NCBI RefSeq assembly: GCF_018399035.1
Contig: NZ_CP073760.1
Coordinates: 2,601,001 to 2,665,000, forward strand
Source: Thiocapsa sp.
GTDB taxonomy: Bacteria; Pseudomonadota; Gammaproteobacteria; Chromatiales; Chromatiaceae
Length of the DNA: 64,000 nucleotides
Direction of reading: 5' to 3'
The position numbers were made by a program, and so were the translations under genes. Every line of letters begins with the position of its first letter. The first letter of the stretch is position 1. Under the pieces are notes generated by a model. The model was not told where the DNA came from. It ran no database searches and saw only the letters and a program-made list of their open reading frames with translations. This document shows positions 1-9,247 of the stretch, piece by piece.

Positions 1-30
1 ATCCACAACCCTTAGCGGGGACACGATTTA
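1..30. repeat. Tail of an 85-bp palindromic element cut by the window edge
   Basis: The segment CTTAGCGGGGACACGATTTA resembles the right end of the element at 45340-45424 (CCTTAGCGGGGGACGCGGTTTA), so the window appears to start inside a copy. Only the last 30 bases are visible. Confidence 0.5.
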
Positions 31-31
31 A

Positions 32-165
32 GGCGATTTCCGGGAATGATCATCCCGGCCGTGCGTGTTGCCAATGCTTACCGGGCGACTAAAGTCGCCC
101 CTACAGTCCTCACGGGTCGTCCCGGCATGCGCAGACGCGATGCCAACTCTCGAAAATCGCCTAAA
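32..165. repeat. Dispersed repeat with GGCGATTT/AAATCGCC ends, copy 1
   Basis: Bases 32-105 are identical, as reverse complement, to 4938-5011 over 74 bp. The copy begins GGCGATTTCC and ends near AAAATCGCC at about 165, so the outer ends form an inverted repeat. Inside it sits a short palindrome (GGGCGACT/AAAGTCGCCC). Directly after it comes an AT-rich stretch (about 163-186) that also occurs next to other elements at 36263-36281 and 45425-45447. Confidence 0.75.
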
Positions 166-186
166 ATTATATGTTTTTTAATATCC

Positions 187-271
187 TAAACCGCGCCAGG
201 TCCAACGGTCGTCAAGTCTGCCGGGGCCGATCCCACCCAAGAACATCGCATACCGCGCTGGGCGCGGTTTA
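187..271. repeat. 85-bp TAAACCGCG element, copy A
   Basis: The element starts TAAACCGCGCC and ends GGCGCGGTTTA, with exactly 85 bp between and including these ends. It aligns without gaps to 4802-4886, 45448-45532 and (inverted) 48982-49066. Its last three bases, read on the minus strand, are the TAA stop codon of the NUDIX gene. Confidence 0.85.
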
Positions 272-835
272 GCAGCCCGCGTCCTCGGAGAGCATTTCGA
301 GTGCGCTCTTGATCATGCCGTGCGCACGATAGAGACCGACCAGCGTCTTGGCGTCCGTGATCTCGCCGTCGTTGCACCAATCCAGGGCCTGCGCCAAAGG
401 CAGCCAATGGACCTCGATCAGCTCGTCCTGCTCATGCGCGAGCGGCTGGCGGGTCAGTCCGCGGGCCATCCAGAGGTGAATCACCTCGGTGAAGACCCCC
501 GGCGAGCTGTGCATCGGCCCGAGATCGGTCCAGTCCTCCGCGCTCAGGCCGGCTTCTTCGGCCAACTCGCGGGTCGCCGTGTCGCGCGGCGTCTCGCCCG
601 GATCGATCTTTCCGGCCGGAAGCTCCCACAGCCAGCCGTCCGCCGCGTGTCGAAACTGGCGCAGCAGACAGACGCGGTCCTGCTCGTCCAAGGCGACCGT
701 TGCAGCCCCGCCGGGATGGCGGATGATCTCGAGCTGCACCTCATGCCCTGAGGGCATAGCGACAGTCTCGAGGGCGACGTCGATCACCCGTCCTTGGAAA
801 ATCGGCTCGCGTTTCAGGATCCGTGCTTCGGTCAT
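269..835 (-). CDS. nudF: NUDIX hydrolase, ADP-ribose pyrophosphatase type
   Basis: This 188-aa protein is a NUDIX hydrolase of the ADP-ribose/nucleoside-diphosphate-sugar pyrophosphatase kind, which cleaves ADP-ribose to AMP and ribose 5-phosphate in the cytosol. The full Nudix box GX5EX7REXXEEXG is present (GKIDPGE then RELAEEAGL, about residues 80-102), with the usual beta-strand region before it. The reading frame is open to 880, but the ATG at 835 is preferred because GAGGA lies about 8 nt upstream and the protein then starts MTEARILKREP as the family does. The TAA stop is contributed by the end of the 85-bp repeat. It is divergent from the symporter gene at 944. The exact substrate is inferred. 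Confidence 0.88.
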   Translation of the reverse strand: MTEARILKREPIFQGRVIDVALETVAMPSGHEVQLEIIRHPGGAATVALDEQDRVCLLRQFRHAADGWLWELPAGKIDPGETPRDTATRELAEEAGLSAEDWTDLGPMHSSPGVFTEVIHLWMARGLTRQPLAHEQDELIEVHWLPLAQALDWCNDGEITDAKTLVGLYRAHGMIKSALEMLSEDAGC

Positions 836-943
836 GGGAGATTCCTCGAATCTGGTCAATTTGGAAACGACCGCCGCCAAACCCTAAACTAACGCTCCGA
901 GACCGATCCGACAAGGCGAATCGGCCAACCGCAGGGACCCCGC

Positions 944-2446
944 ATGTCGACCCAGAATCCGCTCATCCTCGCGTTCACCTTCGCCGTCTACTTCGCCGTG
1001 GTCTGGATGATCGGGTGGTATGCCTATCGGCGCACCCGGGATCTGTCGGACTTCATCCTCGGCGGTCGGCGGCTCGGCAGCGGGGTGGCGGCATTGAGCG
1101 CCGGCGCCTCGGACATGAGCGGCTGGCTGCTGCTCGGTCTGCCCGGATTCGCCTACGCCGCCGGCTTGGAGTCGATCTGGCTCGCCGGCGGCCTCTTGCT
1201 CGGCACTTGGGCGAACTGGCGCCTGGTCGCGGCCCGCCTGCGGGTCTTCAGCATGTCGTACGGCAACGCCCTGACCCTTCCGGAATATTTCGCCAACCGA
1301 TTCGATGACCGGGCCGGCTGGCTGCGCGGCATCGCCGCCCTGTTCATCCTGCTGTTCTTTCTGCTCTATACCAGCGCCGGCTTGGTGGCCGGGGGCAAGC
1401 TCTTCCAATCGGTCTTCGGGTTGCCTTACGTGTGGGCCGTGGCGATCGGTGTCCTGTCCATCATGGTTTACACCGCGGTCGGTGGGTTTCTGGCCGTCTC
1501 CTGGACCGATGTCCTGCAAGGCATCCTGATGGCGGTGGCCTTGGTCGCCGTGCCCTTGGTGGCCTTGTCGCAGATCGGAGATACCAGGTTGGCGCTGGAG
1601 GTGATCGAGGCCGCCAACCCGAACCTGCTGGATCCCTTCACCAGAGCGGACGGCAGCGCGCTGGGCCTCATCGGCATCCTCTCACTGGCGGCCTGGGGCC
1701 TGGGATATTTCGGTCAGCCGCACATCCTCGCGCGATTCCAGGCCATCGCCTCGCCCCGAAAGGTCCCGATGGCCCGCTGGATTGCGGTCACCTGGGTCGC
1801 GGTCACGCTTGCGGGCGCGACCTTGACCGGTCTTGCGGGCATCCTGATCATCGAGCAGCCGCTCGCGCCCGAGGCGCGCGAGACCGTCTTTATCCTGCTC
1901 GTCGATCTGCTGTTTCATCCCTTGATCGCGGGCCTGCTCCTCGCCGCCATCCTGGCCGCGATCATGAGCACCGCCGACTCGCAGTTGTTGGTCTCCTCGT
2001 CCACCTTCACCGAGGACCTCTATCGCACCCTGCTGCGGCGCAAGGCCGGGGCGCGCGAGCTGGTCGCGGTCGGGCGGATCACGGTCGTCGTGATCTCGGT
2101 CGCCGCCTTCTGGCTGGCGCTCGACCCGGATGCCATGGTGCTCGATCTGGTCGCCTACGCTTGGGCCGGATTCGGTGCGGCCTTCGGCCCGGCACTGGTC
2201 CTCTCGCTGTATTGGCCGCGCATGACCGGGCTCGGCGCGCTCGCCGGGATCCTGGTCGGCGGCTTGACGGTCTTGGGATGGCGACAGCTCCAAGGCGGAC
2301 TGTTCGACCTCTACGAGATCGTGCCGGGCATCCTCTTCGCGACACTGGCGATCGTCTTGGCCAGTCGCGCGGACACGAAGAAACACGAGGGGCTCGCCGC
2401 GCGCTTCACCAAGGTCGAAGCCGAGCTGAAGGCGACGTCGTCATAG
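944..2446 (+). CDS. putP: Sodium/proline symporter (SSS family)
   Basis: The 500-aa product is an inner-membrane sodium:solute symporter closest in motif to PutP, importing proline with Na+. The N-terminus has the typical GWYAYRRT-DLSDFILGGRRLG stretch, followed by SAGASDMSGWLLLGLPG and the signature AIMSTADSQLLVSSS near residue 340, where the TADS/SS residues belong to the sodium site. About 12-13 hydrophobic segments are visible, matching the family's usual ~500 aa. A GCAGGGA ribosome-binding site precedes the ATG. It stands alone between the divergent NUDIX gene and the two-component pair. Proline is the best guess for substrate, by similarity. Confidence 0.9.
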   Translation: MSTQNPLILAFTFAVYFAVVWMIGWYAYRRTRDLSDFILGGRRLGSGVAALSAGASDMSGWLLLGLPGFAYAAGLESIWLAGGLLLGTWANWRLVAARLRVFSMSYGNALTLPEYFANRFDDRAGWLRGIAALFILLFFLLYTSAGLVAGGKLFQSVFGLPYVWAVAIGVLSIMVYTAVGGFLAVSWTDVLQGILMAVALVAVPLVALSQIGDTRLALEVIEAANPNLLDPFTRADGSALGLIGILSLAAWGLGYFGQPHILARFQAIASPRKVPMARWIAVTWVAVTLAGATLTGLAGILIIEQPLAPEARETVFILLVDLLFHPLIAGLLLAAILAAIMSTADSQLLVSSSTFTEDLYRTLLRRKAGARELVAVGRITVVVISVAAFWLALDPDAMVLDLVAYAWAGFGAAFGPALVLSLYWPRMTGLGALAGILVGGLTVLGWRQLQGGLFDLYEIVPGILFATLAIVLASRADTKKHEGLAARFTKVEAELKATSS

Positions 2447-2634
2447 AGCCGTCATCAATCGTCAATAGAATGCGCGTCAACCCCACTCGCCGGGTCACAA
2501 CCCGACCCGCCGCTGGTGGACTGAGCTGCGCTTGTCCACCCGACCGGTCCGATCAGCGACGTGACCGGGTTTAAGAGCGAAGCCGAAACCCACTTGAAAC
2601 ATCACAGATCACTGCGGACGCGGCTCACAACACC

Positions 2635-3321
2635 ATGACCACCATTCTTGTCGTCGACGATGAACCGGATATTCGCGAGGTCATGCGGTTCGCACTCGAA
2701 AACGCCGAATATCGCGTGATCGAGGCATCCCATGCGGACGAAGCGCGCAAACTCCTGACCAACGAGAGCCCCGACCTCATCCTGCTCGACTGGATGCTGC
2801 CGGGACGCTCCGGTCTCGAGCTGGCCCAACAGCTCAAGCAGAATCCGAAAAGCCGCGCCGTACCCATCATCATGGTCAGCGCCCGCGGCGAGGAGGAAGA
2901 CCGGATCAAGGGTCTCGATACCGGGGCGGACGACTACATCGCCAAGCCCTTCTCGCCGCGCGAGATGGTCGCTCGCGTGAAGGCGGTCCTGCGTCGCGCC
3001 AAAACCGACGAGCCGGCGGACGAGATCGACGTCGGCGGTCTGCGGATCGACAACATCAGCCATCGCGTGACCGCCGAGGGGCGCCCCGTCGACATCGCCC
3101 CGACCGAATACCGCCTCCTGCATTTCTTCATGACCCACGCCGATCGCGCCTTCAGCCGCTCGCAGCTGCTCGATCAGGTCTGGGGCGACCAGGTCTATGT
3201 GGAGGAACGCACGGTCGACGTGCATGTCCGCCGCCTGCGCAAGGCGCTCGAGACGTCCGGCCATGACCGACTGCTCCAGACCGTGCGCGGTGTGGGCTAT
3301 CGCTTCTCGGACAAGACCTGA
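2635..3321 (+). CDS. phoB: Phosphate regulon response regulator PhoB
   Basis: The 228-aa protein is an OmpR/PhoB-class response regulator. The receiver domain (1-120) has the acidic pair D9/D10, the phospho-acceptor D52 in LLDWMLPG, and K in YIAKPFSPRE. The C-terminal winged helix (about 130-228) has the PTEYRLLHFFM, GDQVYVEERTVDVHVRRLRKAL and GVGYRF motifs. The sequence follows PhoB closely and the next gene, 5 nt away, encodes a PhoR-type kinase. The two therefore likely control the phosphate-starvation response. No pst or phoU gene lies in the window. Confidence 0.92.
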   Translation: MTTILVVDDEPDIREVMRFALENAEYRVIEASHADEARKLLTNESPDLILLDWMLPGRSGLELAQQLKQNPKSRAVPIIMVSARGEEEDRIKGLDTGADDYIAKPFSPREMVARVKAVLRRAKTDEPADEIDVGGLRIDNISHRVTAEGRPVDIAPTEYRLLHFFMTHADRAFSRSQLLDQVWGDQVYVEERTVDVHVRRLRKALETSGHDRLLQTVRGVGYRFSDKT

Positions 3322-3326
3322 CCCGA

Positions 3327-4778
3327 TTGGCCGGCAAGCCACACCCGCGGGGAGAGTCCTGGCGTCACGCCCTGTCGTTCGAGGTGTGGCTGTTCGCGGC
3401 CACGGTCGTTCTGTGCATCGCGCCCTGGCTGATCGCACCCCAATGGGCTTGGGTCGGAACACCGCTCCTCGCCGCCTATCTGCTGCGCCAGCTCTACCTG
3501 CTCGTGCGTCTCGCGCTGCTGATCCGGCGTCACCACCGGCTGATCCCGCCCTTTCCGCGCGGACTCTGGGGCGAGATCTATCGCAGCATTGCGCAGTATC
3601 AGCAACGCGGGCGCAAGGGCCGCAAGCGCCAGATCCGCTTTACCCGTCGGTTTCGCGAGGCGGCCAACGCGGTCCCGGACGGTCTGGTCATCCTCGACAA
3701 ACTGCATCGGGTGGATTGGGCGAACCCCGCCGCGGCCGCCTTGATGAACGTGCACTGGCCCGAGGACGACGGGCGGCCGCTGTTCGAGATCCTGACCCAT
3801 CCGGATCTCAAGGAGTTCGTGGAGACCGGCGAATCCTTGCGGCCGATGGATCTCGCCCCGGAGCACAACCGCGCCCTGATGCTGTCGTTGCGCATCACCC
3901 CGTTCGGCGAGCGCAAGCGCCAGCGGCTCGTGGTCGCACGCGACATCACCAAGATCTATCACCTGAACATGATTCGGCGCGACTTCGTCGCCAACGCCTC
4001 GCATGAGCTGCGCACGCCCTTGACCGTCATCGCCGGCTTCCTCGAGAGCCTGATCGACGCCCCGGCGACGCCGCCGAATCATCGTCGCCCCTTGACCCTG
4101 ATGCACAATCAGGCCGAGCGCATGCGCCTCATCATCGAAGACCTGCTGACACTCTCGCGCCTGGAGATGCACGAGCACCCGGAGATACAGGAGTGTGTCG
4201 ATGTCCCGGACGAGCTGCATCTGATCCTGCAAGAGGCGCATGCACTGAGCAACGGCCGGCACGCCTTCTCGACCGATATCGACGAGAATCTGCTCTTGCT
4301 CGGCAGTGCGCCCGAGCTGCGCAGCGCCTTCTCCAATCTCGTCTTCAACGCGGTCAAACACACGCCCGACGGCACCGAGATCCGTGTCTGCTGGTCGGCA
4401 TGGAGCGACAGCCTGGAGCTGCGCGTCGAAGACGACGGACCCGGCATCGAGCCCGAGCATCTGCCGAGGTTGACGGAACGCTTTTATCGGATCGACAAGG
4501 CGCGATCGCGCGAATCCGGAGGCACCGGGCTGGGTCTCGCCATCGCCAAGCACATCATGAACCGGCACGATGCGCGCCTGCTGATCGCAAGCCAGATCGA
4601 TCGGGGCTCGACCTTTTCGTGCGTCTTCCCGCGCGCTCGGGGGATCCTTCGAGAGGAGGCCGAGCACGACACCGCGTCTCGCGCATTGCCCCATCCGACG
4701 GCCGAGGCCCGAGCCACCTCGGTGTCGGATACGGCATGCCCGCACCTGGACAGAGGTGAACGCTCGGCCGCTTGTTGA
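3327..4778 (+). CDS. phoR: Phosphate regulon sensor histidine kinase PhoR
   Basis: The 483-aa membrane kinase is the partner of PhoB. Two N-terminal transmembrane helices (about 18-65) are followed by a basic linker, a PAS domain (about 105-205), the dimerisation domain with phospho-acceptor H226 in ASHELRTPLTV, and an ATPase domain with N box, G1 (DDGPGIEPEHL) and G2 ([11 protein letters not shown]). The start is a TTG at 3327, close behind the phoB stop, because no ATG lies upstream of the first helix. The last ~30 residues form an unstructured tail beyond the catalytic domain and may be a low-complexity extension. Confidence 0.9.
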   Translation: MAGKPHPRGESWRHALSFEVWLFAATVVLCIAPWLIAPQWAWVGTPLLAAYLLRQLYLLVRLALLIRRHHRLIPPFPRGLWGEIYRSIAQYQQRGRKGRKRQIRFTRRFREAANAVPDGLVILDKLHRVDWANPAAAALMNVHWPEDDGRPLFEILTHPDLKEFVETGESLRPMDLAPEHNRALMLSLRITPFGERKRQRLVVARDITKIYHLNMIRRDFVANASHELRTPLTVIAGFLESLIDAPATPPNHRRPLTLMHNQAERMRLIIEDLLTLSRLEMHEHPEIQECVDVPDELHLILQEAHALSNGRHAFSTDIDENLLLLGSAPELRSAFSNLVFNAVKHTPDGTEIRVCWSAWSDSLELRVEDDGPGIEPEHLPRLTERFYRIDKARSRESGGTGLGLAIAKHIMNRHDARLLIASQIDRGSTFSCVFPRARGILREEAEHDTASRALPHPTAEARATSVSDTACPHLDRGERSAAC

Positions 4779-4801
4779 TGCTCGCGCGCGAGCGTAGGAT
4801 C

Positions 4802-4886
4802 TAAACCGCGCCGGCTCCAGCGGTTCTGAAATCCGCCGGGGCCGACCCCATCCAAAAACATCGCATACCGCACTGGGCGCGGTTTA
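4802..4886. repeat. 85-bp TAAACCGCG element, copy B
   Basis: It is a complete 85-bp copy in the same orientation as those at 187-271 and 45448-45532, starting 23 bp after the phoR stop. On the complementary strand its 28-codon frame reads KPRPVRYAMFLDGVGPGG and on to the end without a stop. Confidence 0.85.
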
Positions 4887-4907
4887 AACCGCGCCGGGCG
4901 CGGTTTA
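4885..4907. repeat. Ends-only remnant of the 85-bp element
   Basis: The 23 bp TAAACCGCGCCGGGCGCGGTTTA consist only of the two terminal inverted repeats of the element joined together, abutting copy B. This looks like an internal deletion or a footprint. Confidence 0.7.
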
Positions 4908-5014
4908 AGGTGATTTCCGGGAAAGCATCGACCAACATGTAGGGGCGACTTTAGTCGCCCGGTAAGCATTGGCAACACGCACGGCCGGGATGATCATTCC
5001 CGGAAATCGCCTAA
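4907..5014. repeat. Dispersed repeat with GGCGATTT/AAATCGCC ends, copy 2
   Basis: Bases 4938-5011 are the exact reverse complement of 32-105. The outer ends (AAGGTGATTTCCGGGA and TCCCGGAAATCGCCT) are inverted repeats. The copy lies just upstream of the solute-binding protein gene, so that gene's promoter may overlap it. Confidence 0.75.
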
Positions 5015-5047
5015 AGCCGCTCGAAACAGCCCCCGGAGGCTTCGCTG

Positions 5048-5941
5048 ATGAACGACTCGAGCAAAGGTCTCGCCCTCGGCTTTGCCTTGGTCCTCGCCGG
5101 ACTGTCCTCGGCGGCGTGGTGCGCCGATCTGGACGAGATCCGGGAGCGCGGCGAATTGCGTCATCTCGGCATCAAATATGCCAACTTCGTCACCGGCTCA
5201 GGTGACGGTTTCGACGTTGAATTGGTGAAGGGCTTTGCGCAGGATCTCGGGGTCGACTACGTCCTCGTCGACACGAATTTCTACAACGTCATCCGCGATC
5301 TGTTGGGCAAGGAGGTCGTGCGCAACGGCTCTGAGGTCACCCTCGAAGGCGACTACCCGGTCCGCGGGGACATGATCGCGGCCGGGTTTACCGTGCTCCC
5401 CTGGCGCGAGCAGGTGCTGCTGTATTCACAGCCCACCTTTCCGTCTCAAGTGCTCCTGGTGGCCCGCTCGGAATCCGAGCTCTCCCCGATTCCGGGTAGC
5501 AACGACCTCTCCCGTGATATTCTTCAAACCAAGGACATGATCGGATCCAGAAGCCTCCTGGTGATGGAGCAAACCTGTCTCGACCCGGCCAACTATGGCC
5601 TGACCGGTGCCGGGCTCGATCTCAAGTCCTATACCAAGAGCTCGAACCTCAACGAGATGGTCCCGGCGCTGCTCAACGAAGAGGCCGAGCTGACCCTATT
5701 GGACGTCCCGGATGCCATTCTCGATCTGAAGAAATGGGCCGGGGCCATCAAGATCATCGGGCCGATCTCGGAACATCAGGATCTTGCCGCCGCTTTTCCG
5801 AAGAGTGCACCCGCTCTGCGTGATGCCTTCGACGATTACCTCGCGAGAATCAAGGCCGATGGCACCTACGATCGCTTGGTCGACACCTACTATCCGGGGA
5901 TCCGCCGCTACTTTCCGGCATTCTTCGAGCGCGACTCCTGA
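5048..5941 (+). CDS. Periplasmic solute-binding protein (family 3 type)
   Basis: The 297-aa product begins with a signal peptide (LALGFALVLAGLSSAAWCA, cleavage near residue 25) and continues with a family-3 extracellular solute-binding fold: DLDEIRERGELRHLGIKYANF at the start, a second-lobe stretch MVPALLNEEAELTLLDVPDAI, and the common C-terminal YDRLVDTYYPGIRRYF. GGAGG lies 8 nt before the ATG. No ABC permease or ATPase gene is adjacent. Instead a hybrid kinase with a periplasmic domain follows 150 bp downstream, so this protein may serve as its ligand-binding partner. That partnership is inferred; the ligand is unknown. Confidence 0.8.
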   Translation: MNDSSKGLALGFALVLAGLSSAAWCADLDEIRERGELRHLGIKYANFVTGSGDGFDVELVKGFAQDLGVDYVLVDTNFYNVIRDLLGKEVVRNGSEVTLEGDYPVRGDMIAAGFTVLPWREQVLLYSQPTFPSQVLLVARSESELSPIPGSNDLSRDILQTKDMIGSRSLLVMEQTCLDPANYGLTGAGLDLKSYTKSSNLNEMVPALLNEEAELTLLDVPDAILDLKKWAGAIKIIGPISEHQDLAAAFPKSAPALRDAFDDYLARIKADGTYDRLVDTYYPGIRRYFPAFFERDS

Positions 5942-6094
5942 CCAGGGCGTCCTCGGAGCGCCCCACGCCCGATCGCGTCGAGAACCGCAAGCCCCATCCG
6001 AGCGGGGTGAATCTGCAATGCTGCGCGACGGCGGCTTCAGCGCTCGACAGACCCCCTCGCGCAACCGCGCAGACCTCGAGCGATCCTCGCCAAG

Positions 6095-8842
6095 ATGGCG
6101 TTGCTAGGTCGACTCACCCCGCGCTGGCCGCTCCTTCTAGCGGTCATCTTCTGCGTCTACACCCTTGTCCTGCTTTGGAATGTCTTCACTGCGCAAGACC
6201 TGCTGCGCTCCGCCGCGGACGCCCGGTTGGTTGCGGACAACCAACGCCGTGCAATCGCTGTCGCCGACTTCACCGCCGAGCGCCGCTACAGCGCCATCGA
6301 CCTCGCCGAAAGCCATGAGATCGAGGCCTACCTGATCAATCTCGCCTTGGGCATGTCGCTGCAGTACGGATTGAACACCACGCTCGATGCCATCGAGCAG
6401 CGTTTTCGCCGACATCACGAGCAGAAGACCCTGCGCGGATCACCCCTCTACCAACGGATCCTCTACCGAGACGAGCAGGGGACGGCGCTCGTCGACCTGC
6501 AACCCGAGGCGCCACCCGTCGATCTCCCGGACGGATTCGAGCATGAACCCACGATCTCGATCGACGAAGACACCCATCGCTTCGTCGCAAGCGCCCCGGT
6601 CGTCCACAAAGGGATGTACAAAGGCGTCGTCGTCACCGTCGGCAGTCTCGATCAATTCGCCTGGCTGCTGATCGCGAGCGGGGACGAAGAGACCTCCTCG
6701 GCACGCTACCAGGAGCTTCTCGTCGGACCGAACGGCTTGGTGATCGCGCCGCCCGGATCAGAGATCGGGATCGATGCCGATATGGCGCAGGCGCTTGCGC
6801 TCCTGCCCGAAGACACCCTGCTGCCGATCGGTGCTGGTCCGGATCGCCGATCGGATCGCCGGGGTGGCCGTCGAGGGGACCGTCGGGGGGACCGTCGGGG
6901 GGATCTCGAGGGGTGGCTGGCGGTGCGCAGCCCGGTCGCGGGTACGCCCTTATCGCTGCTCACCTTGATGACGGAAACCTCCGTCTACGGCCACCTCACC
7001 TCAAGGCTCTTTCTCTACAGCTTGGGTGCCTTTCCCTTCGTGCTGCTGTTTGCTGCGGTCGCCTTCGATCGCATGCGGTTGCGGGCGCTTCTATTCGAGG
7101 AGAAGTATGCCCGATCGGATCGTCTGCGCGACCGCCTCGAGCACCAGAACGAACGACTCTCCGAGGAGATCGCGCGCCGCGAAGCATTGGAGCAGGATCT
7201 GCTCGACAAAACCCGCCGGCTCGAAGAGATGGCGGAATCTCTGAAGACCAGCGTCGCGCGCGCCGAGGACGCCAGCCGCGCGAAATCCGAGTTTCTGGCG
7301 GCCATGAGCCACGAGATCCGAACCCCGATGAACGGCATCATCGGGATGACCGACTTGGCCCTGGAGACATCCCTGACCGACGAGCAACGCGACTGTCTCG
7401 TCGTCGTCAAGTCATCGGCCGACGGCCTCCTGACCATCATCAACGATATCCTCGATTTCTCCAAGATCGAGGCCGGTAAGCTGGCGGTCGAGTCGATCGA
7501 CCTCGACCTCCATGCCCTCGTCACCGAGATCATGCGCTCCTTGCGGGTGAAGGCACGGGAGAAACCGCTGGAGCTCCTCAGCGAGCTCGCGCCGGGCGTC
7601 CCGCGCCGTTTGATCGGCGACCCGGGCCGCCTGCGCCAGATCCTCGTCAATCTGCTGAACAACGCGATCAAATTTACCGCGCAGGGCGAGGTCGCTCTGC
7701 ACGTGGATGCGCGACCGATCGCGGACGACCTGGTGGAGGTCCATTTCGCCGTTCGCGATACCGGGATCGGCATCTCCGCGGAGAACCAGGCGCGCATCTT
7801 CGATGCATTCTCGCAGGAGGACGGCTCGATCACGCGTCGTTTCGGCGGCACCGGTCTGGGTCTGACGATCTCCAATCGGCTGGCCGCCTTGATGGGTGGG
7901 CGCATCTGGGTCGAGAGCACACTCGGCAAGGGCAGCACCTTCCATGTCACCCTGCCGCTCGGCGTCGGTGTCGGTGACTTCGGGGCGCAGCAAGCGCACG
8001 AGCTGAGCGGAAAGCGCGTCTTGCTGGTCGACGACAACGCCGTGAATCGCCGGATTCTCTGCCGCATGCTCGTGCAGTGGGGCATGGAGGTGACCGAGGC
8101 ACGCAGCGGCACCGTGTGTCTCGCCATCATCGGCGACCCGGACACCAGGGCGTTCGATCTGCTCTTGGTCGACTACGAGATGCCCGATCTCGACGGTTTT
8201 GCGGTCGTCTCTGCGCTCAAGCGGATCCCGCGCACGCAATATCCGAAAACGATCATGCTCTCCTCGGGCGTCATACCCGGCCATACCGAGCGCTGCAGAG
8301 ACTTGGGTATAGAGGCCCTCCTCGCCAAGCCCGTCGCCGACGACGAGCTGCTGAAAGCCGTGCAAAACGCCTTGGGCGAGCGCACGCGGGATAGGACGCC
8401 CGAGGCCCCGCCGCAAGCGCCTTCACCGCGGCCGGCCACAAAGCCTCTGAAGATCCTGCTGGCCGAGGACAATCTGGTCAATCAGAAGCTCATGATCCGA
8501 CTTCTCGGCAAGTGGGGCCATGAGGTGACCCTGGCCAACAACGGCCGAGAGGCGCTGGAGCAGGTCGAGCGCGACACCTTCGATCTCGTTCTGATGGACA
8601 TGCAGATGCCGGTGATGGGTGGTTTGGAGGCGACCCGGCTGATCCGCGAGCGCGAGTGCGCGGACCCGACGGCGGCACGCATCCCGATCCACGCCCTGAC
8701 GGCCGCCGCGCTCTCGGAGGAACGCGCGGCCGCATTGGCTTGCGGTGTCGACGGTTATCTCACCAAGCCGATCGACCGGCTCGAATTGCTCGACCTGCTC
8801 GAGCGTCTCGCCGCTGCGGCTGAGGAGAGAAGTGAGGAGTGA
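6095..8842 (+). CDS. Hybrid sensor histidine kinase with two receiver domains
   Basis: The 915-aa protein has a first transmembrane helix (about 8-28), a periplasmic sensor region of about 270 residues, a second helix (about 305-325), a coiled coil (about 335-390), a HisKA domain with phospho-His near 406 ([17 protein letters not shown]), an ATPase domain with DTGIGI and GTGLGLTIS, and two receiver domains (about 640-765 with LLVDYEMPD, and 785-905 with [10 protein letters not shown]). No Hpt domain is present, so a phosphotransfer partner must be elsewhere. Near residues 250-272 the sensor region carries an odd run of RRGD/RRGG repeats. The gene follows the solute-binding protein and may sense its ligand. 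Confidence 0.88.
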   Translation: MALLGRLTPRWPLLLAVIFCVYTLVLLWNVFTAQDLLRSAADARLVADNQRRAIAVADFTAERRYSAIDLAESHEIEAYLINLALGMSLQYGLNTTLDAIEQRFRRHHEQKTLRGSPLYQRILYRDEQGTALVDLQPEAPPVDLPDGFEHEPTISIDEDTHRFVASAPVVHKGMYKGVVVTVGSLDQFAWLLIASGDEETSSARYQELLVGPNGLVIAPPGSEIGIDADMAQALALLPEDTLLPIGAGPDRRSDRRGGRRGDRRGDRRGDLEGWLAVRSPVAGTPLSLLTLMTETSVYGHLTSRLFLYSLGAFPFVLLFAAVAFDRMRLRALLFEEKYARSDRLRDRLEHQNERLSEEIARREALEQDLLDKTRRLEEMAESLKTSVARAEDASRAKSEFLAAMSHEIRTPMNGIIGMTDLALETSLTDEQRDCLVVVKSSADGLLTIINDILDFSKIEAGKLAVESIDLDLHALVTEIMRSLRVKAREKPLELLSELAPGVPRRLIGDPGRLRQILVNLLNNAIKFTAQGEVALHVDARPIADDLVEVHFAVRDTGIGISAENQARIFDAFSQEDGSITRRFGGTGLGLTISNRLAALMGGRIWVESTLGKGSTFHVTLPLGVGVGDFGAQQAHELSGKRVLLVDDNAVNRRILCRMLVQWGMEVTEARSGTVCLAIIGDPDTRAFDLLLVDYEMPDLDGFAVVSALKRIPRTQYPKTIMLSSGVIPGHTERCRDLGIEALLAKPVADDELLKAVQNALGERTRDRTPEAPPQAPSPRPATKPLKILLAEDNLVNQKLMIRLLGKWGHEVTLANNGREALEQVERDTFDLVLMDMQMPVMGGLEATRLIRERECADPTAARIPIHALTAAALSEERAAALACGVDGYLTKPIDRLELLDLLERLAAAAEERSEE
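6842..6914 (+). repeat. Short tandem repeat inside the kinase sensor region
   Basis: About six imperfect ~12-bp units of the kind GGGGACCGTCGG lie in frame in the kinase gene and encode alternating RRGD/RRGG/RRSD units. The neighbouring sensor sequence has nothing similar. Confidence 0.75.
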
Positions 8843-8868
8843 GGAGTGAGGAGAGAGAAGTGAGGAGG
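8822..8868. repeat. GAGGAGTGA-type tandem repeat
   Basis: The stretch consists of repeated GAGGAGTGAG/GAGGAGAGAAGTGA units and starts over the last codons of the kinase gene. A second tract of the same kind lies at 9178-9223. Confidence 0.75.
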
Positions 8869-8871
8869 GCC

Positions 8872-8954
8872 GTAGGTTGGGCAAAGCGCAGCGTGCCCAA
8901 CAGATCCCGGTGATGCCGGCGCGGGTTGGGCACGCTGCGCTTTGCCCAACCTAC
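8872..8954. repeat. Perfect 30-bp inverted repeat
   Basis: The left arm 8872-8901 (GTAGGTTGGGCAAAGCGCAG...) and the right arm 8925-8954 are perfect reverse complements over 30 bp, separated by 23 bp. No coding sequence overlaps it and no T-run follows. Confidence 0.85.
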
Positions 8955-9021
8955 CTATTATGCCGCTCCGGATGCGATTGAGTCCCTTACGCCGCAAGTC
9001 TTGAGCAAACCGTCGCAAAAT

Positions 9022-9061
<40 letters not shown>

Positions 9062-9177
9062 ATCGATGGTCGATGACGACAACGAATAGGGCCTTCGGCC
9101 ACTTCTCCCGGTAACGGCGATGCCGGTAGGACCGTAGGTTGTGCCGAGCCGTGCGAGGCACAACCAACCGTCGGCGC

Positions 9178-9223
9178 TGAGGAGAGAGGGGTGAGGAGAG
9201 AGGGGTGAGGGGTGAGGGGTGAG
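9178..9223. repeat. GAGGAGAGAGGGGTGAG tandem repeat
   Basis: Purine-rich units (GAGGAGAGAGGGGT, GAGGGGT) are repeated in tandem. The whole 8843-9522 gap holds no gene and is filled with repeats of several kinds. Confidence 0.7.
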
Positions 9224-9247
9224 ACGATTCAAAAACAACCGAAACAT

